DNA of 64,000 nucleotides from Hanleya hanleyi (taxonomy: Eukaryota; Mollusca; Polyplacophora; Lepidopleurida; Hanleyidae). Position numbers and translations under genes: made by a program. The stretch's first letter is position 1. Every line of letters begins with the position of its first letter. Of this stretch, positions 59,556 through 64,000 are shown piece after piece. The stretch lies in contig JAVTVY010017416.1 of assembly GCA_036873755.1 (NCBI GenBank), positions 1-64,000 on the forward strand, read 5' to 3'. The notes under the pieces are model-generated. The model saw nothing but the letters and a program-made list of their open reading frames with translations, made no database searches and was not told where the DNA came from.

Positions 59556-59872
59556 TCAACGCCCGGTGGTGGTGGGAGCTCCCGTGTGGCAGAGCTCTTG
59601 GATCGGAGCTCTTGGAGCTCAAAGCGTGTGGAGCTCAGAGCTCGGAGTGACATTTGCATATGACCTCTGTGAGGTCACTTCCGCTTCCGTTCACGTGACC
59701 GGAACTGACCTTTGACCCCTGCGCGCAGCTCGCAGAGGAATTTTCAGTGGGCGAAGTGAATTGAACATCTGGGCACTTTTACATCCGGAGACTTTTACAT
59801 TCTTTGGTTCTTGTACATCCGGGATCTTGTTGCTGACGTCCGCGCCTACATCCGGGTACTTCTATGTTGGCC

Positions 59873-59878
59873 TATAAG
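59873..59878 (+). promoter_or_regulatory. TATA box of the right-arm gene
   Basis: TATAAG 46 nt before the chosen ATG, in the conserved context GGCCTATAAGAGCC. Confidence 0.65.
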
Positions 59879-59923
59879 AGCCAGAATTTTACGGCATTCA
59901 TCATTTCCAGATCCACAGCCGAC

Positions 59924-60847
59924 ATGTTATCTTGCACAACTTGCCAGAAGCCATTTACTCGCCCACAAGATTTGCGACGACACGAGTCCTCCATCCACAA
60001 CGGTGCACGATATACTTGTATAACCTGCGCACGGTCATTTAATCGGGAAGATGCTTTACTGCGCCATGAAAGCTTACTCCACGAAGGCGCGACGGAACAA
60101 TGTAATGAATGTGGTCAACTCTTCAAACGACCCAGTCAGTTAAGACAGCACCAACGTTTGATTCATGGTCCGTCACCACGGTATGAGCGACAAATTCCCA
60201 TTAAAGAGGCACCCATGAGGGTCGGACCTAGTGAAGATGAGCCCGGAGAGACGAATGTCACTGGTGATGCGATCACGGAGAGCCCGCCTATACCCACAGT
60301 TCAGAAGAGCCTAGATATCCAGCCGGTCCCTAGCATTACTGTTCCCAGTCATACGCCTGACAACAACGAACATTTTCTGGAAGATCCGGTGGATGTTCCC
60401 AGCGATCTCTCACAGGACGCCCATCCAGTCAGTGACATCTATCGGCGCCATTGGCCCATGATACGGCACTGTTGCCACCGTCATCGCCCTATTCAAGATA
60501 TCTACAATTTCCGACTGACCAACCTCGCCCGTCTATGCAGCTACGTGGAAGCCATCTTCAATGACCAAGCTACGTCCTTCAAATTAAATCTGGCGTTTGG
60601 TTATGTACTGCAGCATAAGGAGACAGGCCAAGTCCGATACTTTTACCCGAGCAGTAACATCCGGGTATTTGACCAACCGTTTATCATCATTAACCGGGCG
60701 TCGCTACAGCCCGTGCTGGACCAAGTGGACCAATTGGATATCTTGGGATGGGCCTATGAACAGCGCCCCAACTTCCAATGGGTCGTAGAGAGGGTGACCA
60801 GTGTTATGTTCTTCGTGACCAAATTACGGAATCTTCTCATCGGGTGA
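59924..60847 (+). CDS. Zinc-finger/PolB N-terminal-domain fusion, intact
   Basis: 307 codons. ATG 59924 is chosen over the in-frame ATG at 59864 because the latter lies upstream of the TATA box. Three C2H2 fingers at residues 4-25, 32-53 and 60-81 (CTTCQKPF, CITCARSF, CNECGQLF) are followed by an acidic Pro/Ser-rich linker and, from about 172 to 307, a domain colinear with residues 38-173 of the PolB at 1499-5409 (IYRRHW, YNFRL, EAIFNDQ, FGYVLQHKETGQVRYFYPS, VFDQPF, QRPNFQW, FFVTK). The protein stops exactly where PolB continues into its OTU-like region; AATAAA follows at 60947-60952. Stop and signal are conserved in the left arm, so this looks like a stand-alone gene, not a random truncation. 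Role unknown; DNA binding is likely. Confidence 0.75.
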   Translation: MLSCTTCQKPFTRPQDLRRHESSIHNGARYTCITCARSFNREDALLRHESLLHEGATEQCNECGQLFKRPSQLRQHQRLIHGPSPRYERQIPIKEAPMRVGPSEDEPGETNVTGDAITESPPIPTVQKSLDIQPVPSITVPSHTPDNNEHFLEDPVDVPSDLSQDAHPVSDIYRRHWPMIRHCCHRHRPIQDIYNFRLTNLARLCSYVEAIFNDQATSFKLNLAFGYVLQHKETGQVRYFYPSSNIRVFDQPFIIINRASLQPVLDQVDQLDILGWAYEQRPNFQWVVERVTSVMFFVTKLRNLLIG

Positions 60848-60946
60848 ATGTATTCATCCATGCACTGATAAATACTCAGAATGCACAAACAACTATCTGA
60901 TGATATGTTGCCTCAACGGTATCCTGGCCTGCCCGACGATGATTAG

Positions 60947-60952
60947 AATAAA
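60947..60952 (+). terminator. Polyadenylation signal of the right-arm gene
   Basis: AATAAA 100 bp after the stop; the left arm has the matching signal near 56680-56690 on the minus strand. Confidence 0.6.
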
Positions 60953-61259
60953 CGGTTCAAGAATACATCTAACGGGCAGGAACGAATATGACAGATGCAA
61001 ATAGTGGCCTCTGATTGGACAAGAGTCTTCTTGAATTGTAAATATACCCAACGCGGCTCCCCCAGCGTGGGTATGATGGAACATTGGGGAGAATAAACTA
61101 TATGAAAAATCTTCTTGTTGTTGTTGCTCTCTCATGTCTCATCCTTGTTGTTGTTGTACTCTCTCCGGTCTGTTAAGGCGTAACGACGGACGTCACTGCA
61201 TTTCGAAGAATTAGTGACAATTCTCACGGAATATCTAGAAAATCAGAGCTTCTGAGCTA

Positions 61260-62080
61260 TTTCACCAGGGCGTTGAAGCAATGAGCTTGGTGTTGGCGGG
61301 CGTTGCTACAAGATGACACCTCACACGACGCATTCGGACCAAGGATGGTCCATCTCTACACCAAATACCTTCCTTCACTGCCCCAAAATACCCGCTTTCG
61401 CTACTACTCGTACTGATGACGTCACCAATGACGGCACAGATGCTGCGGACATGCCTCAAATCGGGGTGTACACCCCGAGAGCTACAACATGACACCTCCC
61501 ACGACGCATTCGGACCAAGGATGGTCCATCTCTACCCCAAACACACCTCCACACACCCCCAAAACGCCCACTTTGGCTACTACTCCTACTGATGACGTCA
61601 CCGATGACGTCACAGATGACGTGATCATCCCTCAAATCGGAATGTACACCCCGAGAGCTACAACATGACACCTCCCACGACGCATTCGGACCAAGGATGG
61701 TCCCTCTCTACCTCAAATACCTTCCTGCACTTCCCCAAAATGCCCACTTTAGCTACTACTCGTACTGATGACGTCATCGATGACGTCACAGTTGAAGCGA
61801 TCATCCCTAAAATGGAGATGTACACCCCGAGAGCTACAAAATGACACCTCCCAGGACGCATTCGGACCAAGGATGGCCCATCTCTACCCCAAATACCTTC
61901 CTGCACTGCCCCAAAATGGCCACTTTACTTACTACAACCAACTGCGCATGCGCAGATTGACGCGGCTTGCAATAAAAAAACACGCCATTCTGACTCTACC
62001 CCACACAAACTTCACTTTGACACCTTCCACGACCCATTCGGACCCATAGCGGTCCATCTCTACCCCAAACACACAACCAC
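61260..62080. repeat. Array 2, right arm
   Basis: Inverted counterpart of 55440-56280, with GATGACGTCA-type sites near 61418, 61594, 61606, 61768 and 61780. Confidence 0.85.
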
Positions 62081-62299
62081 ATACCCCCCAAAATGCCTGC
62101 TTTCTATACTACGGCCAGACTGCGCATGCGCATAATATTGAAAACGGACGAACTATTAGTCCAGTCGGATGCTCCTCCACGAGAGCTTCAAATTAAGACC
62201 TCACACGACACCATAGGATCATTAGGGGCTCACCTAGACCCCAAAACGCCCACCCAGTATGGGCCTATACCCCCATAGCCATGCAGTATAGGCCTATGG

Positions 62300-63330
62300 G
62301 CTTACCCAGGCCTCGGTGAACTTTTCCAAAAATTTCACCGTTTCGTTTCGAAACCCTTCCCATCGTGTTCTAAATGACGAGACGAGAAAAACAAATCCAA
62401 ACAAGCCATATCACAATGAACGTGTGTAAATTTCCCTGATTGGACCTATACTCCCATATCGGCTATATGGTACTTTTCCAAAAATTTCACCGTTGCGCTC
62501 CAAGACCCTTCCCATCGTGTTCTAAATGACGAGACGTGAAAAACAAATCCAAGCAACGCATATCGCAATGAACGTGTGTGAATTTCCCAGGTTGAACCTA
62601 TACCCCCATATAGCCAGTATAGAGCTATATGAGCCTATATACAGACCTCGGTTACTTTTCCCAAAAATTTCACCGCTTCGCTCCGGGACCCCTCCCATTG
62701 TGTTTTTCTCGGCGAAACGAGAAAAACGAGACCCCACAACCCATAGTAACACCCACAAAAGAATTTGATCACCTCTCCCCCCATATAGCCAGTATGCCAG
62801 TATGAGCCTATATACAGACCTACCCGGTACTTTTCCAAAAATTTCACCGTTTCGCTTGGAAACCCTTCCCATTGTGATTTTCTTGGCGAGACGAGAAAAA
62901 CGAGACCCCACAACCCATAGTAAAGCCCACAAAAAAATTTGACCACCCCTCCCCCCATATAGCCAATATGGCGCTATATGGACCTATACATGTATACAGA
63001 CCTCGGTGACTTTTTCCCAAAATTTGACCGATTCGCTCCGGGACCCCTCCCATTGTGATTTTCTCGGCGAGACGAGAAAAACGAGACCCCACAATCCATA
63101 GTAACACCCACAAAAAAATTGACCACCCCTCCCCCCATATAGCCAGTATGAGCCTATATACAGACCTCGGTGACTTTTCCCAAAAATTTCACCGATTCGC
63201 TCCGAGACCCCTCCCATTGTGTTTTTCTCGGCGAAACGAGAAAAACGAGACCCCACAACCCATAGTAACACCTCCCCCCCCAAAAATTGACCACCCCTCC
63301 CCCCATACAGACATTTCCCCGTATATTGTA
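62300..63330. repeat. Array 1, right arm
   Basis: Inverted counterpart of 54440-55300 with about one additional ~170-bp unit (two diverged 'aaatttcaccgtttcg' units at 62320-62580). Confidence 0.85.
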
Positions 63331-64000
63331 TATTGTACGAGTCCGTATTCCGCATTTTATTTATTTATTTTATTTATTTCTGTGAAAACACCCGATATGC
63401 AGGCCCCGATAAGCCCGGGAGACCGATATGCCCCCCATGGGATAGAGTCGATAGGAGTATATTCTAGGGTAAAGTCCCTGTTCCGTTTTTTATATCTGGA
63501 GACATTTTACATGCACCCTCTAGAGGGCAGCACCATCGATGCCAAAGGGGAATCCCCTTTTTGTTTGTTTGCAAGACACGGACGTGACCGAAAAGACACG
63601 GACCACCGGGACCCCTCCCATCGTGTTTTTCATCGTGAGACGTGAAAAAACAAGACCAAACAACCCATAGTAAAATCCACAAAAAATGACCACCCCCATA
63701 CCCCATACAGGCATTTTCCCCGTATATTGTATAATACAGGCCCCTATTGTAGACCAAGTATTTGGGACTACTTTCTGTCCGCGGAGGCATACCGCATTAC
63801 CGCCAGACCGCGGAGGAATACATACTACATAGGGATCGGAAGTGACGTCACCCTGGTGGCGCCACATGTTGGAACTATAGTGCACTTGACCTGCGCTGTG
63901 ACCTGCAAAAATTGGAACTCTTCTGTGTTCGGAGGTAGTTTTTGGTCTCTTGAGCTGGTGGCGCCCCCTGGCGAATGCAAGAGTTACCTCCCCCGGCAAA

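Larger units (their letters stand above)
53768..64000. mobile_element. Giant inverted-repeat element with zinc-finger/PolB-N genes
   Basis: The left arm (53768-57866) and right arm (59733-64000, cut by the window end) are inverted copies around a 1.87-kb centre. The outermost ~870 bp (53768-54640 against 63130-64000) show one difference that I could find; further in, the arms differ by several percent plus indels, and the right arm has about one more ~170-bp unit. From outside in each arm carries array 1, array 2, a polyadenylation signal and a zinc-finger/PolB-N gene reading outwards. The outer terminus is not certain: 53737 starts AGTAGTATAG directly after the minisatellite. There is no integrase or transposase in view. 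Confidence 0.8.

Noticed and set aside
59864..59923. ATG at 59864 as start of the right-arm gene
   Set aside because: It lies upstream of the TATA box at 59873-59878, so it would not be in the mRNA.
53768..64000. The palindrome as a pure assembly foldback artefact
   Set aside because: The inner arms differ by several percent and by 22- and 25-nt indels, and copy number of the arrays differs, so two real copies exist; only the outer ~870 bp could in principle be collapsed.

Overview
This is eukaryotic, metazoan DNA and most likely from a marine gastropod mollusc. The evidence is a seven-exon animal gene with canonical GT-AG introns, dense AT-rich non-coding sequence, many MITEs and minisatellites, and a SINE-like tail ending in (CACT)n after 'acgttaaaccctaactcac' (about 19.3 kb and 50.37 kb). 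I know that tail from gastropod, especially abalone-like, genomes. The species assignment is inference.

Layout. (1) 1-5934: the edge of a Polinton/Maverick (adintovirus-like) element. It carries a capsid-like gene cut by the window edge, an adenain-type protease with a frameshift, a tRNA-Leu-like gene with Pol III signals, and a protein-primed family B DNA polymerase (PolB) with one frameshift. An array of four ~83-bp hairpins lies just upstream of the PolB TATA box. (2) 5935-11930: no gene seen, only degenerate repeats and one foldback hairpin. (3) 11931-37192: renalase (RNLS) on the minus strand, seven coding exons, 358 codons, about 25 kb. Its introns hold two minisatellites, several MITEs with 5-bp target-site duplications, a TTAA element, a complete small LTR retroelement with an unrecognised 269-codon ORF (25071-27592), and a recurring 15-bp motif. 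(4) 37742-39600: a 5'-truncated jockey/CR1-like non-LTR retrotransposon about 550 bp upstream of the renalase start codon. (5) 39991-44617: a 4.6-kb terminal-inverted-repeat element with palindromic subterminal repeats and a BEN-domain-like multi-exon gene, next to a ~190-bp tandem array into which another TIR element has inserted (45246-46040). (6) 46.6-53.7 kb: gene-free sequence with direct and inverted repeats, a decayed PolB fragment (48176-48354) and a 26-bp minisatellite. (7) 53768-64000: a very large inverted repeat with arms of about 4.1 and 4.3 kb around a 1.9-kb centre. Each arm has two ~170-bp tandem arrays and a compact gene fusing three C2H2 zinc fingers to the N-terminal domain of Polinton PolB; the centre holds two more small TATA-driven genes.

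How the parts relate. Renalase is the only clear host gene. Everything else recognisable is mobile or virus-like. Regions 1, 6 and 7 share the same Polinton PolB N-terminal domain at three stages: nearly full length (1499-5409), decayed (48.2 kb), and detached and refused to zinc fingers (56.8-57.7 and 59.9-60.8 kb). Region 7, with near-identical outer ends, repeated CRE palindromes, ETS-like motif clusters and a shared TATA/~50-nt/ATG layout, is the best candidate for an undescribed element. All coordinates and motifs come from reading the sequence; no database search was run.
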